DNA of 64,000 nucleotides from CAVQCJ01 sp963771835 (GCA_963771835.1 CAVYVA010000002.1:620001-684000); one strand, 5' to 3'. Shown: positions 35,584-43,446, counted from the stretch's first letter. Translations and numbers: made by a program. The notes: generated from the sequence alone by a model not told the origin.

Positions 35584-36765
35584 TCAGGTTCCGTGCGCTG
35601 AGTGGTCGTGGCCGGCCATGTCGTCGGGGCCGCCGCCCATCATCGCGAGCATCTCGCGTCCGCCGGTGCGGTAGAACCGCCACACGAGCACGGCGGCGAG
35701 CACGATGAAGGCGAGGTTGAGGTACGTCGTGTAGTTCCAGCTGATGCCGGCCTCGAGCACCGTCGCGTTCCGCTCGGTCGGGGTCAGGTGCAGGACGGCG
35801 AAGATGATCTCGACCAGGTACCCGGCCGCCACCATCGACGCGTAGAACGTGCCGAGCAGGAACAGCATCATGCGCATGCCGTAGTACTTCCGGTAGATGT
35901 TCAGGATCGGGAGGATGATCAGGTCGGCGAAGATGAACGCGATGACACCGCCGAAGCTGATGCCCCCGTTCCACAGCACCGCCGCGAGCGGCACGTTGCC
36001 GATCGAGCAGACGAAGCTGAGCATCGAGACGATCGGTCCGACCAGCGGCCCCCAGATCGCGGACACGACCGGGTGGTCGGTGAAGAAGAAGCTCTCCCAG
36101 AACGTCGTCGGAACCCATGCCGCGACCGCCCCGGCTATCAGCAGACCGATCGCGATGTCACGGACGACGGCGGCCCACTCCATGACGAACACGTGCGACA
36201 CCGAGGTGAACCCGGCCGGCGACCGCAGCCGGTGCCACACGCCGCCCTCGCCCCGGACGCTCATGTCCATGGCCGCGTGCCCCTCCATGGACCCGGCGAC
36301 ACCGCGGTCGGCCTGCGTGCGTGCGTCGCGCAGCAGCTTCTCCCGCGCGAACAGCCGGAACAGCACGGCGAGGATCACGATCATCAGCGGGCCGCCGACG
36401 AACTCGGCCAGGGTGAACTGCCAGCCGAGCAGCAGCGCCATGATGATCCCGAGCTCGACGACAAGGTTGGTGGACGCGATCTCGAACGCCATGGCCGCGA
36501 TGAAGCTCGCTCCCTTGCGGAACAACGAACGGGCCAGAGCGACCGCGGCGTACGAGCACGACGAGGACGCGGCTCCCAGCCCGGTGGCGGCGGCCAACGT
36601 ACGCGGGCGGCCGTCACCGAGGACGCGCACGATCGACTCGCGCCGGACCACCGCCTGCACGATCGCGGAGAGGGCGAAGCCCAGGATCAGCGCCCACAGC
36701 ACCTCCCACGTCATCGAGACGGTGATGCCGAGCGCGTGCCGCAGCGCATCCCACGCGGCGGTCAC
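35584..36765 (-). CDS. DUF318/YraQ family permease (ArsP-like)
   Basis: The 393-residue protein has about eight membrane helices. It has the family signatures GLGAASSSCSYAAVALARSLF and MLSFVCSIGNVPLAAVLWNGGISFGGVIAFIFADLI. A His/Met-rich middle (DMSVRGEGGV) and a C-terminal GPDDMAGHDHSAHGT metal-like tail are also seen. Family members include ArsP, which exports methylarsenite, and other metal or small-molecule exporters. The gene follows an ArsR/CmtR-type repressor with a four-base overlap, so a metal or metalloid substrate is likely. Confidence 0.8.
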   Translation of the reverse strand: MTAAWDALRHALGITVSMTWEVLWALILGFALSAIVQAVVRRESIVRVLGDGRPRTLAAATGLGAASSSCSYAAVALARSLFRKGASFIAAMAFEIASTNLVVELGIIMALLLGWQFTLAEFVGGPLMIVILAVLFRLFAREKLLRDARTQADRGVAGSMEGHAAMDMSVRGEGGVWHRLRSPAGFTSVSHVFVMEWAAVVRDIAIGLLIAGAVAAWVPTTFWESFFFTDHPVVSAIWGPLVGPIVSMLSFVCSIGNVPLAAVLWNGGISFGGVIAFIFADLIILPILNIYRKYYGMRMMLFLLGTFYASMVAAGYLVEIIFAVLHLTPTERNATVLEAGISWNYTTYLNLAFIVLAAVLVWRFYRTGGREMLAMMGGGPDDMAGHDHSAHGT

Positions 36766-37145
36766 GACCGGGCTCCCGGCGCGGTGATGGTCAGCAGCTG
36801 ACGCAGGCAGTGCTCGACCAGGTCGTGCGGGAAGCCGTCGGCCAGCCGGTAGAACACCACGCGACCTTCCTTGGTGAAGCTGACCAACCCGCCCGTGCGC
36901 AGCAGCTTCAGGGCGTACGACACGGCGTCCTCGGAGACGCCGAGCGCCAGGGCCAGGTCCCCCACGCACAGCGACTCGACCGCGCCGAGCGCGATCAGGA
37001 TCCGCGAGCGGACCGGGTCCGCGACCAGCGCGAGCAGCTCGCTCAGACGGCGCGCATCCGGTTCGGAGACCAGCGCCGCCCGGGCCGCACGGACGCGGCC
37101 GGCGTCCACCGGGTGCTCATGGTCCAGCCGGATCGGGGGGCTCAT
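36762..37145 (-). CDS. ArsR/CmtR-type winged-helix repressor
   Basis: The 127-residue regulator has LVSEPDARRLSELLALVADPVRSRILIALG, then VESLCVGDLALALGVSEDAVSYALKLLRTGGLV and wing KEGRVVFYRLADGF. A Cys lies in the recognition helix and another in VEHCLRQLL at the C-terminus. The N-terminus has a DHEHPVD metal-like segment. This pattern is closer to CmtR/KmtR metal sensors than to ArsR. A perfect operator palindrome sits two bases upstream of its ATG. It probably controls itself and the permease. Confidence 0.88.
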   Translation of the reverse strand: MSPPIRLDHEHPVDAGRVRAARAALVSEPDARRLSELLALVADPVRSRILIALGAVESLCVGDLALALGVSEDAVSYALKLLRTGGLVSFTKEGRVVFYRLADGFPHDLVEHCLRQLLTITAPGARS

Positions 37146-37146
37146 A

Positions 37147-37172
37147 TCCGTACATTCGCACGGATGTACGGA
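37147..37172. promoter_or_regulatory. Perfect palindromic operator in front of CmtR-type repressor
   Basis: TCCGTACAT (37147-37155) and ATGTACGGA (37164-37172) are exact reverse complements around an eight-base centre. The site abuts the repressor start codon (37145), so bound repressor would block initiation or a leaderless transcript. This is a typical ArsR/CmtR 9-N8-9 operator layout. Confidence 0.85.
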
Positions 37173-37222
37173 CGATGCAAGCCGCGGTCTGCGGCGATAC
37201 CGGTCTGCTGAGGCAGGGGCGG

Positions 37223-38233
37223 TCAGAAGCCGAGGCCAGGTCGCAGGCTGGGCTGCCCGACCGCCCGTCCCAGCCTCGGGTAGCCGAGGATGTCCTCGAC
37301 GGTGCCCAGCAGCGAGTACAGGTTCTGGTCGCTGCCGTCCCAGGCTCCAGGCGTGACGTAGGGCGAGACCACGAAGGTCGCGATCCGGCAGTCCTGGTGC
37401 CCCGGGTAGTACGCAGGGTCGGTGCAGTCGGCGCCGTTGGTCCCGGACTCGCCGCCCTCGTCGAAGGTGACGATGACCAGGGTGCGGCCGGCCTGGTAGC
37501 TGGGCATCGCGGTCAGCCGTGGGATGAGCGTGGACAGCCACGTGTCGCCGACGGCGATGCGTGAGGTCCTCGGGTAGCCGCAGGCCGGGGCCCAGTGGAT
37601 GTCGTCGCACAGGTTCGGGGTGATCCAGGCGAACGTGGGCAGGGTGTCCGCGGCGATGTCGGCGTCCAGCCCCGCGATCGGCAGGTCGTTCTTCTTGCAG
37701 GTGTTCGTCGGCGTCCGCAGGTCGGTGTACCAGAAGGCCGGGTTGTGTCCGGCCTTGTACGTGGGCGCCCCGCTGGTGCTGGCCGAGCAGCTGCTCGGCA
37801 TGGACTCGTCGTAGCCGCGCCACGTGTCCCCCGCCACCTGGGCCTGGTGGAAGATGTTGTCGTTCGCCGTGTGCGTGCCCAGCACCGTCGCGAAGCCGGA
37901 CGTGGCGGCCATGTAGTTGGGCTGGGACGGGTGCGTCGCGGCGTGCATGTTCGTCTCGGAGCCGCACGCGCCGGCCAGCGACTTCAGGTACGGGGCGGTC
38001 GTGGCGTTCTGCAGCTGCGCGTAGCTCAGGTTCTCGTCCATCACCACGACCACGTGCTCGTAGTCGGGGAGGTGGCCGGGGTCGTAGTCCAGGGTCCCGC
38101 ACGGACCCGGCACCGCCGCCGCGGCGGCGCCGACGGGACCCGTCATCGGTGACAGCAGGACGAACGCGACCAACGAGGCCACCGCCGCCGACGTCCGGAG
38201 CCGGATCGCGCCCGACGTCCACCGCATGCTCAT
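37223..38233 (-). CDS. Secreted phosphoesterase family protein (acid phosphatase/phospholipase C-like)
   Basis: The ~336-residue protein has a Sec signal peptide (AAVASLVAFVLLSPMTGPVGAAAA). A PF04185-type phosphoesterase core follows: YEHVVVVMDENLSYAQL (metal/nucleophile region), HPSQPNYMAATSG, PTFAWITPNLCDDIH, LVIVTFDEGGESG and CRIATFVVSPYVTPG. Such enzymes hydrolyse phosphomonoesters or phospholipids outside the cell. The exact start is uncertain (GTG 38242 or ATG 38233, close together). Six cysteines could form disulfides. Confidence 0.85.
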   Translation of the reverse strand: MSMRWTSGAIRLRTSAAVASLVAFVLLSPMTGPVGAAAAAVPGPCGTLDYDPGHLPDYEHVVVVMDENLSYAQLQNATTAPYLKSLAGACGSETNMHAATHPSQPNYMAATSGFATVLGTHTANDNIFHQAQVAGDTWRGYDESMPSSCSASTSGAPTYKAGHNPAFWYTDLRTPTNTCKKNDLPIAGLDADIAADTLPTFAWITPNLCDDIHWAPACGYPRTSRIAVGDTWLSTLIPRLTAMPSYQAGRTLVIVTFDEGGESGTNGADCTDPAYYPGHQDCRIATFVVSPYVTPGAWDGSDQNLYSLLGTVEDILGYPRLGRAVGQPSLRPGLGF

Positions 38234-38335
38234 CGCCCCCACGCCTGTCGCCCCTGCGCGTCGGTCGACCCGGCCCCGCGCCCCGCCTGGAGCCTAGCCA
38301 CGGCGTTCCGTCCCCGACGTCAACCGAACGGCCGA

Positions 38336-38917
38336 TCAGCCGGTGACGACGAGCTCGGTGTGCATCCCGTCTGCGTAGTGGTTGGGAAGGTTGCACAGCA
38401 GCTCGTACCGGCCGGGCGCGAGCGTCAGCGTGGTCCAACCGGACGTCCCCGCCTGGAGCCCCTCCCCGGCCCCCGAGGCGCAGCTCGCGGACGCCTCGCC
38501 GAGACTTCCGGTCTCGTCGATCTTGCCGTCGGGACCGGCGATCCGCTGACCAGCCCCCTCGCCATCGGCCAGCGGCAGGATCACCAGCTCGTGGGCACGC
38601 CAGCCCATGTTCGTCGCCACGAAGGTGACCGTCCCCGTCGGCACGATGGCGGGAGCAGCGCGGAGCATCATGTGCGCCCCGAGCGGGGCGGTCCCGCCCA
38701 TCACCCGGGTCATGCCCATGTCACCCAGGAGCACCGTCACCGTCACGCCGGGCAGGCCGGCGGGAGCGGTGCAGGTCGGGGTGGATGAGTGGTAGGCGGT
38801 GTCGCCCCCCATCATCCCGGCGCCGCCCATGCCGCCGTTCGGCTGCTCGACGACCGTGCAGCCGGCCACGACCAGCACGGCGAACAGCCCGGCGGCAGCG
38901 AGCCCACGAGTTCGCAT
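38336..38917 (-). CDS. Cupredoxin-domain lipoprotein (sulfocyanin-like)
   Basis: The 193-residue protein has a lipobox (LFAVLVVAGC, Cys20) and Met/Gly-rich linker, then a cupredoxin fold. Type 1 copper ligands are visible: His in GWRAHELVILPL, and Cys, His and Met in YELLCNLPNHYADGMHTEL. C-x4-H-x4-M spacing matches sulfocyanin-type copper proteins. It is exposed on the outer face of the membrane and could carry electrons or bind copper. Neighbouring metal-stress genes fit the latter. Confidence 0.85.
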   Translation of the reverse strand: MRTRGLAAAGLFAVLVVAGCTVVEQPNGGMGGAGMMGGDTAYHSSTPTCTAPAGLPGVTVTVLLGDMGMTRVMGGTAPLGAHMMLRAAPAIVPTGTVTFVATNMGWRAHELVILPLADGEGAGQRIAGPDGKIDETGSLGEASASCASGAGEGLQAGTSGWTTLTLAPGRYELLCNLPNHYADGMHTELVVTG

Positions 38918-38986
38918 AGGTCCAGTCCAGGTGTGATCGATCAGGCGGGCCAGGGCCGTTGGTCCCCGGCCAGGCGGCCGTGCAGG

Positions 38987-39358
38987 TCAGCTCGCCCGCG
39001 CGTCCGGTTCCGCGGCCCGGTCGGCGAAGAACTCCGAGAACGCGGCGAACGCACGGGGGCCGTAGATGGTTGCCGGCCCGCCGTTCATCAGGATCGTGAC
39101 GCCGATGGCTTCGGCCGCCTCCTCGAGGGTGGCGCCGTGCCGTACGGCCGCGTGGGCGTGCGCCGCGATGCACCCGTCGCACTCCGAGCTGATCGCGATG
39201 GCCAGGGCGATGAGCTCCTTGGTCCTCGTGTCCAGCGCGCCTGGGGCGAGCGCCGCATCGTGCAGCGAGGCGAACCCCTGGTAGACGTCCGGGATCATCC
39301 GTCGAAGCTCCCGCGTGTGCGGTCGCAGCTCCTCCTGGACCTGCTTTCCGTACGCCAT
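38987..39358 (-). CDS. AhpD-like carboxymuconolactone decarboxylase family protein
   Basis: The 123-residue protein has the AhpD/CMD core IALAIAISSECDGCIAAHAHAAVRHGATLEEAAEAIGV with the redox C-x-x-C pair and following His. Such proteins are thiol peroxidases or their reductase partners. The ATG at 39358 is chosen because an AAGGAAGGG ribosome site lies about seven bases upstream. It is divergent from the small Cys-rich gene, and a perfect ATACCCC-N2-GGGGTAT palindrome lies between them, suggesting control by the nearby CsoR/CstR-family repressor. Confidence 0.85.
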   Translation of the reverse strand: MAYGKQVQEELRPHTRELRRMIPDVYQGFASLHDAALAPGALDTRTKELIALAIAISSECDGCIAAHAHAAVRHGATLEEAAEAIGVTILMNGGPATIYGPRAFAAFSEFFADRAAEPDARAS

Positions 39359-39397
39359 GTCCATCCCTTCCTTCGGTCCGGCTCGAGGTAGGTCATG

Positions 39398-39413
39398 ATA
39401 CCCCCTGGGGTAT
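39398..39413. promoter_or_regulatory. CsoR/CstR-type operator palindrome 1
   Basis: ATACCCC (39398-39404) and GGGGTAT (39407-39413) are exact reverse complements around CT. The right arm continues to TATAGT, a good -10 element for the rightward small gene. A TACCC-centre-GGGTA arrangement is characteristic of CsoR-family operators. A second copy lies at 39601. Confidence 0.75.
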
Positions 39414-39450
39414 AGTGCTCGCATCGCCCCGAGCCGAGGAGGACGCCAGG

Positions 39451-39567
39451 ATGTGCAGCCCGGCCATCTGCCGCAGGTGCCGCAAGATCACGTACTCCGG
39501 CTGCGGGCGACACGTCGACCAGGTGCTGGCCGAGGTTCCCGCCGACCGCCGCTGCCAGTGCCGCTGA
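39451..39567 (+). CDS. 38-residue Cys-rich protein
   Basis: ATG at 39451 with GAGGAGG about eight bases upstream encodes MCSPAICRRCRKITYSGCG, then RHVDQVLAEVPADRRCQCR and a stop. Six cysteines are arranged C-x4-C-x2-C-x7-C and a terminal C-x-C. I recognise the pattern as similar to small actinobacterial hypothetical proteins found next to thioredoxin-like genes. It could bind a metal or act as a thiol scavenger. It lies between two matching palindromic operators, which supports it being a real, regulated gene. Confidence 0.7.
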   Translation: MCSPAICRRCRKITYSGCGRHVDQVLAEVPADRRCQCR

Positions 39568-39600
39568 CGCTGGGAAGACCCGAGCACGGCCCGTCGTTGA

Positions 39601-39618
39601 CATACCCATCGGGGTATG
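39601..39618 (+). promoter_or_regulatory. CsoR/CstR-type operator palindrome 2 at thioredoxin promoter
   Basis: CATACCC (39601-39607) and GGGTATG (39612-39618) are exact reverse complements around ATCG. The left arm overlaps a TTGACA -35 box at 39597-39602, so a bound repressor would block the thioredoxin promoter. It shares ATACCC-N4-GGGTAT with the site at 39398. Confidence 0.75.
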
Positions 39619-39651
39619 ACCGAGAGCTGCGCCGAGAACCGAGGAGTGATC

Positions 39652-40045
39652 ATGGCAACCGTCGAGCTGACCGCCGGCACCTTCGAGCAGGCGATCATCG
39701 ACAACGACATCGTGCTGGTGGACTTCTGGGCCTCCTGGTGCGGACCCTGCCGGCAGTTCGGACCGGTCTTCGAGACGCTCGGCCGGCGTGCACGCGGACA
39801 TCGTGTTCGGCAAGGTGGACACCGAGGCCGAGCAGAGCCTCGCGGCGGCCGCCGGCATCACCTCCATCCCGACGCTGATGGCGTTCCGCGAGGGCATCCT
39901 GGTCTTCTCCCAGCCGGGCGCGCTGCCGGCAGCAGCCCTCGAGCAGGTCATCGCCGGCGTACGCGGACTGGACATGGAGCACGTCCGCCGGCTGGTGGCC
40001 GAGCAGGCGGGTGGCACCGCGGCCGAGCAGCCCACGACCGCGTGA
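39652..40045 (+). CDS. Thioredoxin, one frame break
   Basis: The N-terminal half has VLVDFWASWCGPCRQFGPVFETL, the thioredoxin active site WCGPC. The C-terminal half HADIVFGKVDTEAEQSLAAAAGITSIPTLMAFREG with the cis-Pro loop is in the next frame. One extra base near 39787-39790 (after LGRR) joins them; the repaired product has 130 residues. GAGGAG precedes the ATG. The promoter carries a palindromic operator, so it is likely induced with the small Cys-rich and AhpD-like genes by thiol, persulfide or metal stress. Confidence 0.88.
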
Positions 40046-40121
40046 TGCGCGATCCTGGGCCGCGGCCCGTCCTCGTACGGTGACGTCCCTGTGATCCGAC
40101 TGACCCGACCAGGAGACCCAC

Positions 40122-40385
40122 GTGGAGCTCAACGCAGAAGACTCGACCTCGATCCTGAACCGCTTGCGGCGGGCCGAGGGGCAGCTGGGCGGGGTGATCC
40201 GGATGCTCGAGGAGGGGCGCGACTGCCAGGACGTGGTCACGCTCCTGGCCGCGGTCTCCAAGGCGCTCGACCGGGCCGGCTTCGCGATCGTCGCGAGCGG
40301 CCTGCGCCAGTGCATCGCGGAGCCCGACAAGACCGGGACCCCCGACCTCGCCGCACTCGAGAAGCTCTTCCTCTCCCTGGCCTGA
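40122..40385 (+). CDS. CsoR/FrmR family repressor of CstR type
   Basis: The 87-residue protein aligns with the CsoR family: ILNRLRRAEGQLGGVIRMLEEGRDCQDVVTLLAAVSKAL and VASGLRQCI. Cysteines are C35 and C64. The position four residues before C64, where copper sensors have His, is Gly60. A two-Cys, no-His site is the hallmark of the persulfide sensor CstR rather than of CsoR. The start is GTG with GGAG upstream. It is downstream of thioredoxin on the same strand, and two CsoR-type palindromes lie nearby as likely targets. Confidence 0.85.
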   Translation: MELNAEDSTSILNRLRRAEGQLGGVIRMLEEGRDCQDVVTLLAAVSKALDRAGFAIVASGLRQCIAEPDKTGTPDLAALEKLFLSLA

Positions 40386-40394
40386 TCCCGCCCT

Positions 40395-40460
40395 CCCGCG
40401 ATCTTGAGAGATTCAGGGGTGACACGCCGTACGGAGCCCTGTATCTCTCAAGATCGCGGG
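40395..40460. repeat. 24-bp inverted repeat with 18-nt loop between repressor and methyltransferase genes
   Basis: Positions 40395-40418 and 40437-40460 are reverse complements with one mismatch; the core is CCCGCGATCTTGAGAGAT. Flanking CCCGCC/GGGCGGG extend the similarity. It starts 10 nt after the repressor stop. No U-tract follows. Like the palindrome at 7670 it has a GC-rich outer part and an AT-richer core, so it may be a REP/MITE-like element or a long hairpin terminator. Confidence 0.8.
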
Positions 40461-40512
40461 GGCGTGGGCGGGGGCCGTGGGCGCGGCGCGGGCGATGACA
40501 CCGAGGAGGGCT

Positions 40513-41136
40513 GTGGACGCGGAGGAGTGGGACCGCCGGTACGACCAGGTCGAGCTCGTGTGGTCCGCGACGCCCAACCTGTGGGTCGAACAGGTCACCC
40601 GGGACCTGCCGCCTGGCCGGGTCCTGGATCTGGCCGCCGGCGAGGGCCGCAACAGCCTCTGGCTCGCCGAGCGCGGCTGGCAGGCCACCGCCGTCGACTT
40701 CTCCCGGGTGGCGCTCGACCGCGCGACCGGGCTCGCCGTCGAGAGGCTGGGCGCAGCGGCCGGCCGCTTCGAGGCCGAGTGCGCCGACCTTCTCGGCTAC
40801 CGACCGCGGCCGCAGGCATACGACCTCGTCCTCGTCGTCTACCTCCAGATCGTCGCCGCGGAGCGCACCCACGTACTGCGCACCGCCGCCGACGCGCTGG
40901 CACCGGGCGGCCGTCTGCTGGTGGTCGCCCACGACTCGGACAACCTCGAACGCGGCTACGGCGGCCCGCCGGACCCGGCGGTGCTCTACTCCGCCGCGGA
41001 CATCACGGCCGATCTCGACGGGACGGGGCTGCAGATCCACCGGGCGGAGCAGGTCGTCCGCGAGGTGGAGACCGCCGAGGGTCCCCGCCGGGCGCTCGAC
41101 GCGCTGGTGGTCGCTGCCCGGCCGGGTGCCTCATGA
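40513..41136 (+). CDS. Class I SAM-dependent methyltransferase (TehB-like)
   Basis: The 207-residue protein begins EEWDRRYDQVELVWSATPN and has the SAM motif RVLDLAAGEGRNSLWLAERG, then ATAVDFSRVALDRA and APGGRLLVVAHD. This is the TehB/thiopurine-type group, often linked to metalloid or thiol methylation. The GTG at 40513 is preferred (GAGGAGG just upstream); starts at 40477 and 40495 are possible. The stop overlaps the rhodanese start as ATGA, indicating coupling. Confidence 0.82.
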   Translation: MDAEEWDRRYDQVELVWSATPNLWVEQVTRDLPPGRVLDLAAGEGRNSLWLAERGWQATAVDFSRVALDRATGLAVERLGAAAGRFEAECADLLGYRPRPQAYDLVLVVYLQIVAAERTHVLRTAADALAPGGRLLVVAHDSDNLERGYGGPPDPAVLYSAADITADLDGTGLQIHRAEQVVREVETAEGPRRALDALVVAARPGAS

Positions 41137-41519
41137 GCGAGCCCAGCGCGATCGACCGGCTGCTCGCCGACGCCCGGGCAGGGCTGGACCGCGTGGACCC
41201 GGCCGACCTGGCGGACGAGGTCGCCGCCGGCGCCCTGGTGATCGACACCCGGCCCCTCGAACAGCGCCAGCGCGACGGAGAGCTGGCCGGTGCTGTCGTC
41301 CTGGACCGCAACGTCCTGGAGTGGCGGCTGGATCCGACCAGCCCGTTCCGGATCTCCGAGGTCACCTCCGCCGACCAGCGCATCGTCATCGTGTGCAACG
41401 AGGGTTACAGCTCGAGCCTCGCCGCGGCGACCCTTCGCCGGCTCGGACTGACTCGCGCCACCGACCTGGTCGGCGGCTTCCAGGCGTTGAGGGCAGGCAC
41501 CGGCCTCAGCGGCGAGTGA
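41133..41519 (+). CDS. Rhodanese-like sulfurtransferase
   Basis: The 128-residue single rhodanese domain has GALVIDTRPLEQRQRDGELAGAVVLDRNVLEW and the active-site loop IVIVCNEGYSSSLAAATLRRLG with the catalytic Cys, then ATDLVGGFQAL. It moves sulfane sulfur between thiols. ATGA overlap with the methyltransferase gene makes a two-gene unit. Its place 0.75 kb from a CstR-type repressor is consistent with sulfur-stress handling, though no operator is seen directly upstream. Confidence 0.88.
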   Translation: MSEPSAIDRLLADARAGLDRVDPADLADEVAAGALVIDTRPLEQRQRDGELAGAVVLDRNVLEWRLDPTSPFRISEVTSADQRIVIVCNEGYSSSLAAATLRRLGLTRATDLVGGFQALRAGTGLSGE

Positions 41520-42128
41520 GCACAGCCCAGGTGAACGGCTGCATCACGCCCGCAGGCGTGCGGTGCTCCTCGCGCTCGGTGTGCACGAGGACGAACGCGG
41601 CGCCCAGCTCGTCCGCGAGACCGGCGCCGTCGTAGCGACAGACGGCAAGCCCGGAGCAACGGGTCGGACCGTCCGGCGCGAAGGTCGCCACGATCACGCT
41701 CCCCCGGGCGCGACCGCCCGCTCGACCAACCGGACGTATCGAGCCCTCGCTTCGGGATCGACGAGGAAGTGGAAGAGCGCCCGGTCATGCCACACATCGA
41801 AAGTGCGGCCCGGCTCCCAGCCCAGCAGGTCGGCATGGACCAGGTCACTGCGGACGACCGCTCACCCAGGCGGTCCCGAACGACCGCCAACGCGTGCTCG
41901 GAAACGTCCAGCACAGTGATGTCGGTGATACGAGGCGGCCACCAGCGCGTCGACCAACGCGGACGCACCTGCACCCACGTCCACGACCGACGATTGGGGA
42001 CCGCCCGCTGCCGCGATCAGACGCAGGGACGCTGCCGGCGTGGCCTGGAACCAGCTCACCTCGTCGGTCTGCCGCGTCGCGTAGACGGTCTGCCAGTGCT
42101 CCGCACCGGATTCCGGCATGCCCGACAT
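41506..42128 (-). CDS. SAM-dependent methyltransferase broken by three indels
   Basis: Pieces of one class I methyltransferase lie in three frames. HWQTVYATRQTDEVSWFQATP and SSVVDVGAGASALVDALVAAS come first, TDITVLDVSEHALAVVRDRLGERSS second, then HADLLGWEPGRTFDVWHDRALFHFL, and finally SVIVATFAPDGPTRCSGLAVCRYD to the stop. Extra C near 41931, one missing base near 41845 and one missing in the C5 run at 41701-41705 explain them. Repaired length is 207 residues. The motifs match thiol/halide-type methyltransferases. The 3' end overlaps the rhodanese gene by 14 bp. Decay or sequencing error are both possible. Confidence 0.75.
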
Positions 42129-42156
42129 CCTGCCCGATCCCAGGCACGCCTCAGGA

Positions 42157-43446
42157 TCACCCGGTGGCGGCGGCCGGGTCGGGCAGCCCGTCCTGGGCCC
42201 GGGTCAGCAACCGCCTGAGCCGCAGGACCAGGAGGCCGGACCACAGGTTCCCGGTGACGACGACGATCGCCCACACGGAGGTCAGCCCGGCGCCGAACAA
42301 CAAGCCGGTGATGACCGGGCCGACGAGGATGCCGAGACTGAAGGTCAGCGAGAAGGCCGCGTTGTACCTGCCGCGCAGCTGCTCGGGTGCGAGGTCGTTC
42401 ACGATGGACGGCGCGGTAGGGCTGGCGAGGATCTCGCCGAACGAGAACACGACGAACCCGGCCACGACCAGCAGCGCGGCGGTGAACGTTCCGGCCCAGC
42501 CGGCCGCGGCCCACACCAGCGCCCAGCACGCCGCCCAGGCGACGCACGCGACGGCGATGAGACGGGACCGCGAGTGCCCGACGATGTGCGGCAGGAACAG
42601 GAGCTGACCGACCACGATCGTCAGGGTGTTCGCGACGAACGCGACGGCGAGCACGCGGGTGCTCACCAGGGCGACCTGCGTGGCGTAGGCAGGGAACCCG
42701 CTCTCGATCTGCCCCGCCGAGCACGTGCACGAGACGATGGCGACGATCAGCAGGCGGCGCATCGGGCGGTCCTGCCACACGGCCCGAAGTCCGAAACGGT
42801 CCGCCGACGGGTCGGAGCCGTCGGCTCCGGCGCTGTCGGCGCCGGACTCCGCTTCGGGAGCCTGTCCGGCACTGCGCATCGTGAGCATGACCGCCGCGTA
42901 GATGAAGTAGCTGGCCGCGTCGGCCAGGAAGATGAGCTGGAACGACGCCGGCTGGGCGACGTTCACAACCAGCCCGGCGAGAAGCGCGCCGATGCCGACG
43001 CCGGCGCTGAACACGAGGTACTGGAACCCGAACACCCATTCCTGGGCTGCGTCGCGGGCCAGCCTGCTGATCAGGGTCGACTCCGCGGTCGCCGCCGCCG
43101 TGAACCCGATCGACGCGAGCCCGGTCGTGACCAGCGCGACGGGGACGGTGCTGGTGAAGGCGAGGCCGACCGAACCGACGCCGACGATCACCTGTCCCCA
43201 GATCAGGACAGGCATCGGTCCGACCCGGTCGGTGAGAGCGCCCGTCGCGGGGGCAGCGGCGAGCGCCGCCAGTCCGAGCCAGGCGACGACGAGCGACGCA
43301 GCCGACGTACCGATCCCGCGGACGTTGTGCAGGTACACCAGCAGGAACGGCAGCGTCAGCCCGGTGCCGACCGAGGAGACCAGCACTCCTGCGAGGACCC
43401 GCCAGAACAGCGGGTCCAGGCCGGACGGCAGGCGCGACATCCGCAC
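42157..43446 (-). CDS. MFS transporter (YdfJ/MDR-like)
   Basis: The 429-residue protein has about 12 transmembrane segments, with loop GALTDRVGPMPVLIWGQ after helix 2 and a long acidic Ser/Ala/Asp-rich cytoplasmic loop between helices 6 and 7 (~residues 200-225). FGEILASPTAPSIVNDLAPEQLRGRYNAAFSLTF is the typical motif-C/C-terminal half of drug-H+ antiporters. The substrate is unknown. It is a single gene, convergent with nothing, with a 29-nt gap from the broken methyltransferase upstream on the same strand. Confidence 0.85.
   Translation of the reverse strand: MRMSRLPSGLDPLFWRVLAGVLVSSVGTGLTLPFLLVYLHNVRGIGTSAASLVVAWLGLAALAAAPATGALTDRVGPMPVLIWGQVIVGVGSVGLAFTSTVPVALVTTGLASIGFTAAATAESTLISRLARDAAQEWVFGFQYLVFSAGVGIGALLAGLVVNVAQPASFQLIFLADAASYFIYAAVMLTMRSAGQAPEAESGADSAGADGSDPSADRFGLRAVWQDRPMRRLLIVAIVSCTCSAGQIESGFPAYATQVALVSTRVLAVAFVANTLTIVVGQLLFLPHIVGHSRSRLIAVACVAWAACWALVWAAAGWAGTFTAALLVVAGFVVFSFGEILASPTAPSIVNDLAPEQLRGRYNAAFSLTFSLGILVGPVITGLLFGAGLTSVWAIVVVTGNLWSGLLVLRLRRLLTRAQDGLPDPAAATG

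Noticed and set aside
35602..36801. 399-codon rightward frame rich in His/Asp/Glu/Arg
   Set aside because: Shadow of the DUF318 permease gene; no motif and composition typical of the complement of membrane-protein codons.
41405..41974. Independent gene for the 189-codon leftward frame
   Set aside because: Only its first third matches a methyltransferase and continues the neighbouring frame; the rest is shadow sequence. It is treated as part of the disrupted methyltransferase.
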